DNA of 64,000 bases, taken from VRUE01 sp035318745. GTDB lineage: Bacteria; Actinomycetota; Thermoleophilia; Solirubrobacterales; 70-9. Shown here piece after piece: positions 56,791 to 64,000 of this stretch. The stretch covers positions 1 through 64,000 of the forward strand of contig DATHEA010000041.1 in the NCBI GenBank assembly GCA_035318745.1. The letters run 5' to 3'. A model generated the notes under the pieces. That model was not told the origin of the DNA. It saw only the letters and a list, made by a program, of their open reading frames with translations, and made no database searches. The number at the start of each line of letters is the position of its first letter. Positions within the stretch are counted from its first letter, which is position 1. The position numbers and the translations under genes are program-made.

Positions 56791-57582
56791 ATGAAGCCTG
56801 GTTCGCAGGTTGAAAGGGCACTTGAGCTTGCAGATGCAGGGCAGAACAATTGCCAGATAGCTCGGGAGATAGGGGTAAATCGGCGGACGGTGAGCGATTG
56901 GGTTCGGGGACGATCACGAACCCGTCGTCCGCCCCATACATATTGTCGCGCGAGGCATACCGCTAGTACTTGCGCTCGGTGCTCGGACTCAGCGGACCTG
57001 GTTCCCGGCCTGATCCTCCATGCCTACGCATATCTCCTCGGCCTGTATCTGGGAGACGGCACGATCTCGGCTCATCCCCGAGGCGTCTTCCGACTGCGGA
57101 TCTTCCTGGACCGAAAATATCCACTCATCGTCGATGAGTGCGAAGCGGCTATGAGCATCGTCCTCCCCACGAGCAAAGTCGGCGTATACGCACAGAAGAC
57201 AGCCGAACTCGACGAGGTGAGTAGCTATTCCAAGCACTGGCCCCACCTCTTTCCTCAGCATGGTCCAGGCATGAAGTACCAGCGCAAAATCGCGCTCGAG
57301 GCCTGGCAACGACGCATCGTCGAGCGCCATCCCGGTCGGCTCTTGCGTGGCCTAATACATTCCGACGGGTGCCGGGTGGCAAACAGAATCCGGCACCCGA
57401 AGAAAACCTACACGTATCCTCGATATCTCTTCTCTAACCGCTCGCGGGACATCCAGAGAGTCTTCAGCGACGCCTGCGATCAACTCGAAATCGCCTGGCG
57501 CCAGGATGGGCCTTGGAACATCTCGGTGGCTCGACGAGAGGCCGTGGCGATCATGGACCGACACGTCGGACCGAAGCGCTGA
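56791..57582 (+). CDS. HTH + LAGLIDADG homing-endonuclease-like protein 3' of tRNA-Leu (CAA)
   Basis: A 263-residue paralogue of the 41744-42538 protein. Helix-turn-helix NNCQIAREIGVNRRTVSDWVRG (19-40), CxxC at 61/64 plus Cys52, LAGLIDADG motif 1 YLLGLYLGDGTIS (81-93), motif 2 LLRGLIHSDGCRV (184-196), and the same C-terminal VGPKR. Shared blocks such as SKHWPHLFPQHGPG (SKSWPCLFPQHGSG in the paralogue) confirm common descent, while overall divergence is considerable. The ATG is 8 bp after the tRNA-Leu discriminator base. The interval (TCTCAGCT) shares its first four bases with that of the other copy (TCTCCTT). No SD. Expression from the tRNA promoter is likely. Confidence 0.75.
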   Translation: MKPGSQVERALELADAGQNNCQIAREIGVNRRTVSDWVRGRSRTRRPPHTYCRARHTASTCARCSDSADLVPGLILHAYAYLLGLYLGDGTISAHPRGVFRLRIFLDRKYPLIVDECEAAMSIVLPTSKVGVYAQKTAELDEVSSYSKHWPHLFPQHGPGMKYQRKIALEAWQRRIVERHPGRLLRGLIHSDGCRVANRIRHPKKTYTYPRYLFSNRSRDIQRVFSDACDQLEIAWRQDGPWNISVARREAVAIMDRHVGPKR

Positions 57583-57590
57583 GTCCCGAC

Positions 57591-57596
57591 TAGACT
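57591..57596 (+). promoter_or_regulatory. -10 box, leaderless MBL-fold gene
   Basis: TAGACT, 9 nt before ATG 57606, no SD, located directly after the endonuclease-like gene. Confidence 0.4.
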
Positions 57597-57605
57597 CCGG
57601 GCGGG

Positions 57606-58445
57606 ATGAGGGTCCACCACCTCAACTGCGGCTCGCTCTGCCCTCACGGGGCCCGGTGGATCAACGGCGAGGGCGGCATGTTTGAGCGCGGCCACATCGT
57701 CTGTCACTGTCTGGCGATCGAGACCGGCGCGGGCCTGGTCTTGGTCGATACCGGCTTCGGCATCGAGGACGCGCGCAACCCGCGGCAGCTCGGCGCGATC
57801 TTCGGCGCGATGAATGCCGAGCCTAAGGCCGAGACCACGGCGCTGAAACAACTCGAGTCGCTCGGCTTCGACGCCGCCGACGTGCGCCAGATCGTCGTCA
57901 CCCATCTCGACCCCGACCACTCCGGCGGGCTGCCCGACTTCCCCGAGGCCGAGGTGCACGTTCTCTCGGCCGAGCTCGACGCGGCGCTACAGCCGAATCT
58001 CAAAGACAAGCTGCGCTACCTCGGTGTGCACTGGAAGCACGGACCGCACTGGGTCAAGCACGATGTCGACGGCGACGAGTGGTTCGGCTTCGAGAGCGTC
58101 CGCATCCTGCCCGGCCTCGACGCCGAGGTGCTGCTGATCCCGCTCTTCGGCCACTCGCGTGGCCACACCGGAGTGGCACTGCGGACGGGCGACGGCTGGC
58201 TGCTGCACTGCGGCGACGCCTACTTCAACCACGGCGAGATCGAGACCCCGCCGAGCTGCCCACCCGGGCTGCGCTTCTTCCAGAACCTGAACGCCGCCGA
58301 CGGCAAGGCCCGCAAGCGCAACCGCGACCGGCTGCAAGAGCTGGCCGCCCGCCATGGCGAAGAGATCGCCCTCCTCTGCTCCCACGACCCCCACGAGCTG
58401 GTGCGCGAGCAGGCAAAAGCCGGCGCCGCAACGGCTACCGGGTGA
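57606..58445 (+). CDS. metallo-beta-lactamase-fold hydrolase
   Basis: A 279-residue MBL-fold enzyme: HxHxDH-type motif THLDPDHSGG (first His position replaced by the T-H-L-D-P-D-H pattern used in lactonase-like members), LVDTGFG, GHSRGHTG, and HCGDAYFNHG with the bridging Asp. The layout resembles quorum-quenching lactonase / glyoxalase II relatives; it hydrolyses a thioester or lactone. Its stop overlaps the GTG of the acetoacetyl-CoA synthetase (GTGA), so coupled expression suggests a thioester or ketone-body-related substrate. Confidence 0.85.
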   Translation: MRVHHLNCGSLCPHGARWINGEGGMFERGHIVCHCLAIETGAGLVLVDTGFGIEDARNPRQLGAIFGAMNAEPKAETTALKQLESLGFDAADVRQIVVTHLDPDHSGGLPDFPEAEVHVLSAELDAALQPNLKDKLRYLGVHWKHGPHWVKHDVDGDEWFGFESVRILPGLDAEVLLIPLFGHSRGHTGVALRTGDGWLLHCGDAYFNHGEIETPPSCPPGLRFFQNLNAADGKARKRNRDRLQELAARHGEEIALLCSHDPHELVREQAKAGAATATG

Positions 58446-60421
58446 CCGCCGGGGAACCAGAGAAGCTCTGGGAGCCGCCGGCCGAGCTGGTCGAGCGGGC
58501 GCGGTTGACCGAATACATGCGCTGGCTCGCCGCCGAGCGCGGGCTCGAGCTCGGCGACTACGACGAGCTCTGGCGCTGGTCGGTCGAGGACGTCGAGGGC
58601 TTCTGGGCCTCGATCTGGGACTTCTTCGAGGTACAGGCCGACGGCGGTTACGACGGCGTGCTCGGCAGTCGCGAGATGCCGGGGGCCGAATGGTTCGTAG
58701 GGGCTCGCCTCAACTACGCCGAGCACGTCTTCGCCGGGGTGGAGGACGCCGAGCCGGCGATCCTGCACGCCTCGGAGCTGCGCGATCTCGACCAGCTGAG
58801 CTGGGGCGAGCTGCGCGCCCAGGTCGCGGCGGTGGCCGCCGGCCTGCGCGAGCTCGGGGTCGAGCGCGGCGACCGCGTCGTCGCCTACCTGCCCAACATC
58901 CCCGAGGCGATCGTCGCCTTCCTTGCCACCGCCTCGATCGGCGCCGTCTGGTCGAGCTGCTCGCCCGACTTCGGCCCCGCCAGCGTGATCGACCGCTTCG
59001 CCCAGATCGAGCCCAAGGTGCTCTTCGCCGTCGACGGCTACCGCTACGGCGGCAAGGACTTCGATCGCCGCGACGTCATCGCCGAGCTGCAGGCGGCAAT
59101 GCCAAGCCTGCGACGGACTGTCGTCCTCCCCTACCTCGACCCGGACCCGGACCTCTCATCCCTACGCGACGCCGCCCGATGGCAGGAGCTGCTCGCCGCC
59201 GGCGAGGGCTCCGAGCTCAGCTTCGAGCGGGTCCCCTTCGAGCATCCGCTCTGGGTCCTCTACTCCTCCGGCACCACCGGCCTGCCGAAGGCGATCGTCC
59301 AAGGCCAGGGCGGCATCCTGCTGGAGCACCTGAAGAAGCTCCACCTCCACGTCGACGCCCACCCCGGCGACCACCTCTTCTGGTTCACGACGACCGGCTG
59401 GATGATGTGGAACTTCCTCGTCTCCGGCCTGCTGACCCGGGCGGCGATCGTCCTCTACGACGGCAGCCCCGGCCACCCCGACATGAGCGTCCTCTGGGAT
59501 TTGGCGGACCGCGCCGGAGTGACCATGTTCGGCACCAGCGCCTCCTACATCGCTGCCTGCATGAAGGACGGGGTCGAGCCCGCCGCCGGCCGCGATCTCA
59601 GCCGCCTCGGCGCGGTCGGCTCGACCGGCTCCCCCCTCTCTCCCGAGGGCTTCGACTGGATCTACGAGCAGCTTGGCGCCGACACCTGGCTCTTCTCGAC
59701 CAGCGGCGGCACCGACCTCTGCACGGCCTTCGTCGGCGGCACGCCGCTGCTGCCGGTCTACCGAGGGGAGCTTCAGGCACGGGCGCTCGGCGCCGCGGTC
59801 GAGGCCTGGGACGAGAACGGCAACTCGGTGATCGACGAGGTCGGCGAGCTGGTAGTCACCGAGCCGATGCCCTCGATGCCGGTCTACTTCTGGGGCGACC
59901 CCGACGGCAGCCGCTACCGCGCGAGCTACTTCGAGCAGTACCCCGGCGTCTGGCGCCACGGCGACTGGATCGAAATCACCTCGCGCGGCACCGCCGTCAT
60001 CTACGGCCGCTCCGACTCGACCATCAACCGCTCCGGCATCCGCATGGGGACGAGCGAGATCTACCGCGCCGTGCTCGGCATCGACGCGATCGTCGACGCG
60101 CTGGTCGTCGACATCCCCCGCCCGGGCACCGAGGGCTGGATGCCGCTCTTCGTCGTCCTCCGCGAGGGCACCGAGCTGGACGACGATCTGCGCCGCGAGA
60201 TCGCCCGGCGCGTGCGCGAGCACTGCTCGCCCCGCCACGTCCCCGACGAGGTCTTCGCCATCGCCGAGGTCCCCCGCACCCTCAGCGGCAAGGTGCTCGA
60301 GGTCCCCGTGAAGCGAATCCTGATGGGCACACCGCCGGAGAAGGCGGCCAGTCGCGATTCCCTCGCGAACCCGGCCGCACTCGACTACTTCACGGCGATG
60401 GCAGCGGCGTCCGGGAACTGA
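58442..60421 (+). CDS. acetoacetyl-CoA synthetase
   Basis: A 659-residue AMP-forming acyl-CoA synthetase of the length and features of acetoacetyl-CoA synthetase: N-terminal linker WSVEDVEGFWASIWDFFEV, P-loop VLYSSGTTGLPKAIVQG, WMMWNFLVSGLL (typical of this enzyme), HGDWIE and the C-terminal acyl-transfer Lys in GKVLEVPVKRIL. Reaction: acetoacetate + CoA + ATP to acetoacetyl-CoA + AMP + PPi. GTG 58442 overlaps the MBL gene stop. Faces a cluster with HMG-CoA lyase, whose product is acetoacetate, so the enzyme would recycle it. The 3' end overlaps the PAP2 gene by 32 bp (convergent). Confidence 0.92.
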   Translation: MTAGEPEKLWEPPAELVERARLTEYMRWLAAERGLELGDYDELWRWSVEDVEGFWASIWDFFEVQADGGYDGVLGSREMPGAEWFVGARLNYAEHVFAGVEDAEPAILHASELRDLDQLSWGELRAQVAAVAAGLRELGVERGDRVVAYLPNIPEAIVAFLATASIGAVWSSCSPDFGPASVIDRFAQIEPKVLFAVDGYRYGGKDFDRRDVIAELQAAMPSLRRTVVLPYLDPDPDLSSLRDAARWQELLAAGEGSELSFERVPFEHPLWVLYSSGTTGLPKAIVQGQGGILLEHLKKLHLHVDAHPGDHLFWFTTTGWMMWNFLVSGLLTRAAIVLYDGSPGHPDMSVLWDLADRAGVTMFGTSASYIAACMKDGVEPAAGRDLSRLGAVGSTGSPLSPEGFDWIYEQLGADTWLFSTSGGTDLCTAFVGGTPLLPVYRGELQARALGAAVEAWDENGNSVIDEVGELVVTEPMPSMPVYFWGDPDGSRYRASYFEQYPGVWRHGDWIEITSRGTAVIYGRSDSTINRSGIRMGTSEIYRAVLGIDAIVDALVVDIPRPGTEGWMPLFVVLREGTELDDDLRREIARRVREHCSPRHVPDEVFAIAEVPRTLSGKVLEVPVKRILMGTPPEKAASRDSLANPAALDYFTAMAAASGN

Positions 60422-61049
60422 CGCCCATGCCGCGCGGACGGCGGGACGCAATCGCCCGCATCGCGGCGAGGACGGCGAAGCCCCAGCAGGCCACGATCAG
60501 GTAGGCGCCGAGCACGTCGCTCGGGTAGTGCCAGCCGATCACCACCACAGAGCACCCCACCGCCAGGGCAAAGGCGACCCCCAGGGCCAGCGTCAAGTCC
60601 CGCAGGGCAGCCGGAGCGACGAAGGCGTAGGCGACCGCGATCGACGCCGCAGCGGTGGTGTGGCCGCTGGGGAAGGTGTTCGGCTCGAGGGGATCGCCGC
60701 CGATCGCCAGCTTGACGCGGGGATGGGCGAGCAGGGCCTTCAACAGTTGGGTGGTGACGTTGGCGCCGACAACCACGAGCACGGCGGCGAGGACGCTGCC
60801 GAGACGGCCGCGCAGCAGCCCGAGGAGGCAGGCGACCGCAAGCAGCACCAGCATCGGCAACGGATCGCCGAGGGACGCGATCGCGTCGGCCAGGGTGCCG
60901 CCGCTCGGCTGGTCTTCCGCCAGCCTGAGGAAGATGCGCACGTCGAGATGCCTCCCCGCAGCGAGGCCCAGGGCCACAAGAGTCAGAAAGCCGAGGGCGA
61001 CGGCGCAGACAAAGCAGGCCGCGAGTGGGGATTTGACGTTCCGAGCCAC
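60390..61049 (-). CDS. PAP2-family membrane phosphatase
   Basis: A 219-residue membrane protein with five to six helices and the PAP2 phosphatase signature: motif 1 KALLAHPRVK, motif 2 FPSGHTTAAA, motif 3 IGWHYPSDVLGAYL. In motif 3 the usual Arg of SRxxxxxHxxxD is Val (CSVVVIGWHYPSD), so activity may be reduced or use another residue. Family role: dephosphorylation of lipid phosphates such as undecaprenyl pyrophosphate. GTG 61049, with TACCGT 6 nt upstream. It lies downstream of the carboxyltransferase on the same strand but probably has its own promoter. Confidence 0.83.
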   Translation of the reverse strand: MARNVKSPLAACFVCAVALGFLTLVALGLAAGRHLDVRIFLRLAEDQPSGGTLADAIASLGDPLPMLVLLAVACLLGLLRGRLGSVLAAVLVVVGANVTTQLLKALLAHPRVKLAIGGDPLEPNTFPSGHTTAAASIAVAYAFVAPAALRDLTLALGVAFALAVGCSVVVIGWHYPSDVLGAYLIVACWGFAVLAAMRAIASRRPRGMGVSSRTPLPSP

Positions 61050-61055
61050 CGCGAA

Positions 61056-61061
61056 ACGGTA
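61056..61061 (-). promoter_or_regulatory. -10-like box, leaderless PAP2 gene
   Basis: TACCGT on the minus strand, 6 nt before GTG 61049, with no SD. Confidence 0.35.
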
Positions 61062-61083
61062 GCGAGACGGGTTAAACGCCTCC

Positions 61084-62604
61084 TCAGGCGGGCGTGACCG
61101 GGTTGCGCCGCGCGGCGAAGGAGCGGTCCTTGCCCGCCGCCATGTCGAAACGGCGCACGATCTCGGCGCGCAAGTCCTCCGGCTGCACCACCGCATCGAC
61201 GACCAGCTCCGAGGCGAGGTGGAGGATGTCGATGTCGGCCGCGTACTCCTCGCGTTTGCGGGCGACGAACTCGGCCCGCTCCGTCTCGTCGGAGATCGCC
61301 TGGATCTGGTTGTAGAAGACGGCGTTGATCGCCGCCTCGGGGCCCATCACCGCGATCGAGGCGCTGGGCAGGGCGATGCAGCAGTCGGGCTCGAAGGCCG
61401 GACCGGCCATCGCGTAGAGGCCCGCGCCGTAGGCCTTGCGGATCACGACCGAGAGCTTCGGCACGGTCGCCTCGGAGACGGCGCTGATCATCTTCGCCCC
61501 GTGGCGGATGATCCCCTGGCGCTCGACCGCGGTGCCGATCATGAAGCCCGGCACGTCGGCGAGGAAGAGCAGGGGGATGTTGAAGGCGTTGCAGGTCTGG
61601 ATGAAGCGCGCCGCCTTGTCGGCAGAGTCGACGAAGAGCACGCCGCCTTTCTGGCGCGGTTGATTGGCGACGACGCCGACGACGCGGCCGTCGAGCCGCC
61701 CGTAGCCGACGATCAGCTCTTTGGCCCAGCGCTTGTGGACTTCGAGGAACGAGTCCGCGTCGAGCAGTACGTCGAGGACCTCGCGCATATCGAAGGGTTG
61801 GTTCTCGTCCGCGGGGACGATCTCGGCGATCGGCGTATCGGAGGCTGGCGCGACCGGCTCGACTGCCGTCGGCTGCTCGCGCCAGCTCCCCGGCATATAG
61901 GAGAGATATCGCTTGGCGAGGTCGATCGCCTCCTCGTCGCTCTTGACGAGGAAGTGGCCGCAGCCGGAGACGCCGGTGTGCATCTTCGCCCCGCCCATCT
62001 CCTCCAGCGTCACCTTCTCGCCGATCACCATCTCCGCCATCCGCGGCGACCCCAGGTACATCGAGGCGTTGCCCTCGCGCATGATCACGACGTCGCAGAA
62101 GGCGGGGATGTAGGCGCCGCCGGCGGCGCTCGGCCCGAACAGCAGGCAGACCTGCGGCACCTGGCCCGAGAGCCGCACCTCGTTGTGGAAGATGCGGCCG
62201 GCGCCGCGGCGGCCGGGGAACATCTGCACCTGATCGGTGATCCGCGCCCCCGCCGAGTCGACCAGGTAGACCATCGGTAGCTGCAGAGAGAGTGCCCGTT
62301 CCTGGACCCGCAGGATCTTCTCCACCGTCTTCGGCCCCCACGAGCCCGCCTTCACCGTCGGGTCGTTGGCCATCAGCGCGACGCGGCGGCCGTCGATCGT
62401 GGCCAGCCCGGTGACGACGCCGTCGGCCCCGAGGCCCTCCTCGTTCCAGTTGGCCAGCAGAGCCTCCTCGGCGAAGGAGCCCGCGTCGACCAGGCGCTCG
62501 ACCCGCTCGCGCACCGGCAGCTTGCCCTGCTCGGCGGTCTTCTCGTGGTGGCGTTGCGGGCCACCGGCGAGCGCTGCCTCCAGTGCCTTGGCGAAATCGG
62601 TCAC
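61084..62604 (-). CDS. methylcrotonyl-CoA carboxylase-type carboxyltransferase beta subunit
   Basis: A 506-residue biotin-dependent carboxyltransferase, closest in pattern to methylcrotonyl-CoA / acyl-CoA carboxylase beta chains: NDPTVKAGSWGPKTVEKILRVQERAL-type start (ANDPTVKAGSWGPKT), YLVDSAGARITDQ, GPSAAGGAYIPAF, C-half ANQPRQKGGVLFVDSADKAARF, LADVPGFMIGTAVER and RKAYGAGLYAMAGPAF. Transfers CO2 from biotin to the acyl-CoA. It lies 10 bp downstream of HMG-CoA lyase. The two together match the leucine-catabolism order (methylcrotonyl-CoA carboxylation, then HMG-CoA cleavage). No alpha (biotin) subunit is in the window. GTG start. Confidence 0.9.
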   Translation of the reverse strand: MTDFAKALEAALAGGPQRHHEKTAEQGKLPVRERVERLVDAGSFAEEALLANWNEEGLGADGVVTGLATIDGRRVALMANDPTVKAGSWGPKTVEKILRVQERALSLQLPMVYLVDSAGARITDQVQMFPGRRGAGRIFHNEVRLSGQVPQVCLLFGPSAAGGAYIPAFCDVVIMREGNASMYLGSPRMAEMVIGEKVTLEEMGGAKMHTGVSGCGHFLVKSDEEAIDLAKRYLSYMPGSWREQPTAVEPVAPASDTPIAEIVPADENQPFDMREVLDVLLDADSFLEVHKRWAKELIVGYGRLDGRVVGVVANQPRQKGGVLFVDSADKAARFIQTCNAFNIPLLFLADVPGFMIGTAVERQGIIRHGAKMISAVSEATVPKLSVVIRKAYGAGLYAMAGPAFEPDCCIALPSASIAVMGPEAAINAVFYNQIQAISDETERAEFVARKREEYAADIDILHLASELVVDAVVQPEDLRAEIVRRFDMAAGKDRSFAARRNPVTPA

Positions 62605-62614
62605 GGGCGGGAGG

Positions 62615-63535
62615 CTATTCGCGATGCCAGTCGACGGGCCCGGCGACGAGCACGTGCGCTCCGAGCGTGCGGCCGAGCGTCTCCTGCGCTGCGCGCGAGG
62701 CCTCGATCAGTCGCGGCAGGTCGATCCCGGTCTCGATCCCCATCTCGTGCAGCATCGAGACGACGTCCTCGCTCGAGACGTTGCCGGTTGCACCCGGGGG
62801 TACCGGACAGCCGCCGAGCTCGCCGAAGCTCGACTCGAAGGAGTCGATGCCCCGCTCCAGCGCAGCCAGCACGTTGGCGAGGCCCTGACCGCGCGTGTTG
62901 TGGAAGTGGGCGGTCAGCTCGGCGCTGCCGAGCCGTTCCCGCGCGGCGGCGAAGAACTCGCCGACCTGCACCGGGTTGGCCATCCCGGTCGTGTCGCCGA
63001 AGCCGATCTCCTCGCAGCCAGCAGCGGCAAGTCGCTCGGCGATTGCAAAGACCCGGTCCGGCGGAACCTCACCCTCGTAGGGGCAGCCGAAGGAGGTCGA
63101 GATCACGCCCTCGCAGCGCAGCCCTGCCTCGCGTGCGGTTGCCAGCGTCCGCTCCAGCCCGGCAAGCGACTCCTCGATCGTGCGGTTGACGTTCTTGCGG
63201 TTGTGGGTCTCGGAGGCGGAGACGAAGACGTTGATCTCGTCGAAGCGATCGCGCAAACCAAGCGCCCGCTCCAGCCCGCGCTCGTTGGGGATCAGGACCG
63301 AGAAGGAGACGCCGTCGCGGCGCTGCACGGCTGCCAGCACCTCCTCTGCGTCGGCGAGCTGCGGGATCACGTCGGGCCGCACGAACGAGGTCACCTCCAG
63401 CCGTCGCAGCCCGCTGCCGGAGAGCAGGTCGATCAGCCGCACCTTGTCCGCGGTGGGGATCGTCTCCGGCTCGTTCTGGAATCCGTCGCGAGGGCCGACC
63501 TCGCGGATGCGGACGTTGCTCGGCAAGGCGGTCAT
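62615..63535 (-). CDS. hydroxymethylglutaryl-CoA lyase
   Basis: A 306-residue TIM-barrel lyase of the HMGL/DRE-metallolyase group. VGPRDGFQNE holds the DRE-like Arg-Asp, TSFVRPDVIPQLADAEEVL follows, HFHNTRG gives metal-binding His residues, and the HMGL signature FGELGGCPVPPGATGN carries the catalytic Cys. Cleaves HMG-CoA to acetyl-CoA and acetoacetate. Minus-strand operon with the carboxyltransferase downstream and a thioesterase upstream; acetoacetate would be activated by the acetoacetyl-CoA synthetase encoded opposite. Confidence 0.93.
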   Translation of the reverse strand: MTALPSNVRIREVGPRDGFQNEPETIPTADKVRLIDLLSGSGLRRLEVTSFVRPDVIPQLADAEEVLAAVQRRDGVSFSVLIPNERGLERALGLRDRFDEINVFVSASETHNRKNVNRTIEESLAGLERTLATAREAGLRCEGVISTSFGCPYEGEVPPDRVFAIAERLAAAGCEEIGFGDTTGMANPVQVGEFFAAARERLGSAELTAHFHNTRGQGLANVLAALERGIDSFESSFGELGGCPVPPGATGNVSSEDVVSMLHEMGIETGIDLPRLIEASRAAQETLGRTLGAHVLVAGPVDWHRE

Positions 63536-63546
63536 GCGGATCGAGG

Positions 63547-63936
63547 CTACGCCGTCGGCGGGCCGGCCTGGCCCACCACCCGCCGCTCGTGGGTGCCGAG
63601 GCCGATCGTCCGCTCGCCTTCGGTGACTTCGACGTCGAAGCGGAGCTTGCGCCCGTCGACGACCTCGCGCAGGGTGGCGCGCGCCCGGCAGGTCGCGCCC
63701 TCCGCGGCGGCCGCCACATGCTTGATGCAGACCTCGAAGCCGACGGTCGCCTGGCCCTCGGGCAGATGCTCATAGGCCAGCATCGAGGCGCTCCCCTCCA
63801 TCATCCCGATCATCCCCGGGGTCGAGAGAACGCCGCTGCCAATCGTTCCGCCGACGTCGGTGACCAGCGGAGGGGCGACCGTGAACTCGTCGCTGCGCTC
63901 GATCCCGGGCGCGAGGCTCGAGTCGGGCTCGGCCAT
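63547..63936 (-). CDS. FlK-like hotdog thioesterase
   Basis: A 129-residue single hotdog-fold protein. TVAPPLVTDVGGTIGSGVLSTPGMIGMMEGSA and VGFEVCIKHVAAA match the fluoroacetyl-CoA thioesterase (FlK)-like family, with Thr, Glu and His at the usual catalytic positions. Hydrolyses a short acyl-CoA; broad family, substrate unknown. Its ATG overlaps the stop of the dehydrogenase gene (TGATG) and it ends 11 bp before HMG-CoA lyase, so it belongs to the same operon. Confidence 0.83.
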   Translation of the reverse strand: MAEPDSSLAPGIERSDEFTVAPPLVTDVGGTIGSGVLSTPGMIGMMEGSASMLAYEHLPEGQATVGFEVCIKHVAAAAEGATCRARATLREVVDGRKLRFDVEVTEGERTIGLGTHERRVVGQAGPPTA

Positions 63937-64000
63937 CAGACCATTCCGAGGCCGCCGCTGACGCCCAGGGTCTCGCCCGTGACGTAGGTGGCGTCGTCCG
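63936..64000 (-). CDS. short-chain dehydrogenase/reductase, C-terminal fragment at window edge
   Basis: The last 20 or so codons of a gene entering from the right: DDATYVTGETLGVSGGLGMV then TGA. The ITGQxLxVDGG-type ending is characteristic of FabG-like short-chain dehydrogenases. The rest is outside the window. Stop overlaps the thioesterase start (TGATG), so it is the upstream member of the operon. Confidence 0.7.
   Translation of the reverse strand, partial: DDATYVTGETLGVSGGLGMV

Noticed and set aside
56699..57582. Endonuclease-like gene considered as an intron-encoded enzyme interrupting tRNA-Leu
   Set aside because: Both tRNA-Leu genes are complete cloverleaves with no interruption in the anticodon loop; the gene lies wholly 3' of the tRNA.
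58354..60504. Long alternative + strand frame through the acetoacetyl-CoA synthetase gene
   Set aside because: Arg-rich low-complexity translation; the synthetase frame has all signature motifs.

Overview
The window is high-GC DNA that reads as an actinobacterial chromosome, most likely a Thermoleophilia / Solirubrobacterales-type organism. This is inferred from gene style: NarL-type kinases, large LuxR-type AAA regulators, hydrolase-cyclase fusions, frequent GTG/TTG starts, many apparently leaderless genes and tRNAs without encoded CCA. The taxonomy cannot be proven from the window alone. Coding density is high. No rRNA, CRISPR array, insertion sequence or integrase was seen.

Layout. 1-2.4 kb: an N-terminally truncated thioredoxin-like remnant, a c-di-AMP (ydaO-type) riboswitch ahead of a CBS-domain gene, and copy 1 of a two-gene cassette (small secreted protein plus four-helix-class membrane protein). 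2.5-6.7 kb: a membrane glycosyltransferase with a proline-rich membrane partner, and a membrane GGDEF/HD-GYP protein. 6.8-10.8 kb: a tiny secreted peptide with its own terminator, a NarL-type two-component pair, and a chain of very small coupled genes, the last one frameshifted. 11-24 kb: two large ATPase/LuxR regulators, an epoxide-hydrolase-like enzyme, an acetyltransferase, a cupin, an alpha/beta hydrolase-glycosyltransferase fusion divergent from a TetR gene, and an alpha/beta hydrolase-cyclase fusion.

24-41.5 kb is the accessory core. A VapBC module, a cluster of GGCAACA boxes and a tRNA-Glu 3' segment occur twice in direct orientation 16.5 kb apart. The right copy ends in the intact tRNA-Glu gene. 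The left copy keeps only a 50-bp tRNA segment running from the anticodon loop to just past the 3' end, the classical attachment-site footprint. Between them lies a nine-gene, fully overlapping + strand operon that resembles a Wsp-type chemosensory system: PAS-GGDEF-EAL protein, CheY-like receiver, HEAT-repeat protein, exopolysaccharide-type glycosyltransferase, MCP, CheW, CheA-REC, CheB, CheR-TPR and a receiver-GGDEF protein. The last protein is the WspR equivalent but has Asn at the phosphoacceptor position. The operon is followed by copy 2 of the secreted/membrane cassette, a Shedu-type (DUF4263) nuclease without a clear start, and VapBC copy 2. The expected logic is surface or chemical signal -> MCP/CheA -> c-di-GMP -> polysaccharide synthesis by the co-encoded glycosyltransferase.

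41.6-57.6 kb contains the most unusual pattern. Two paralogous HTH + LAGLIDADG homing-endonuclease-like genes each start 7-8 bp after the 3' end of a different tRNA-Leu gene (CAG and CAA). Between them are ordinary genes: hydrolases, a metallophosphoesterase, a dehalogenase-like enzyme, a trypsin-like protease, an RDD protein, NUDIX, TauE/SafE, an amino-acid-type binding protein, a PQQ-like propeller lipoprotein and a carboxyltransferase. tRNA-Pro, -Gly, -Trp and -Leu(TAG) also lie here.

57.6-64 kb: a metallo-beta-lactamase-fold hydrolase coupled to acetoacetyl-CoA synthetase, facing a cluster of PAP2 phosphatase, methylcrotonyl-CoA-carboxylase-like carboxyltransferase, HMG-CoA lyase, FlK-like thioesterase and the end of a short-chain dehydrogenase. 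This is consistent with leucine / branched-acyl and acetoacetate metabolism.
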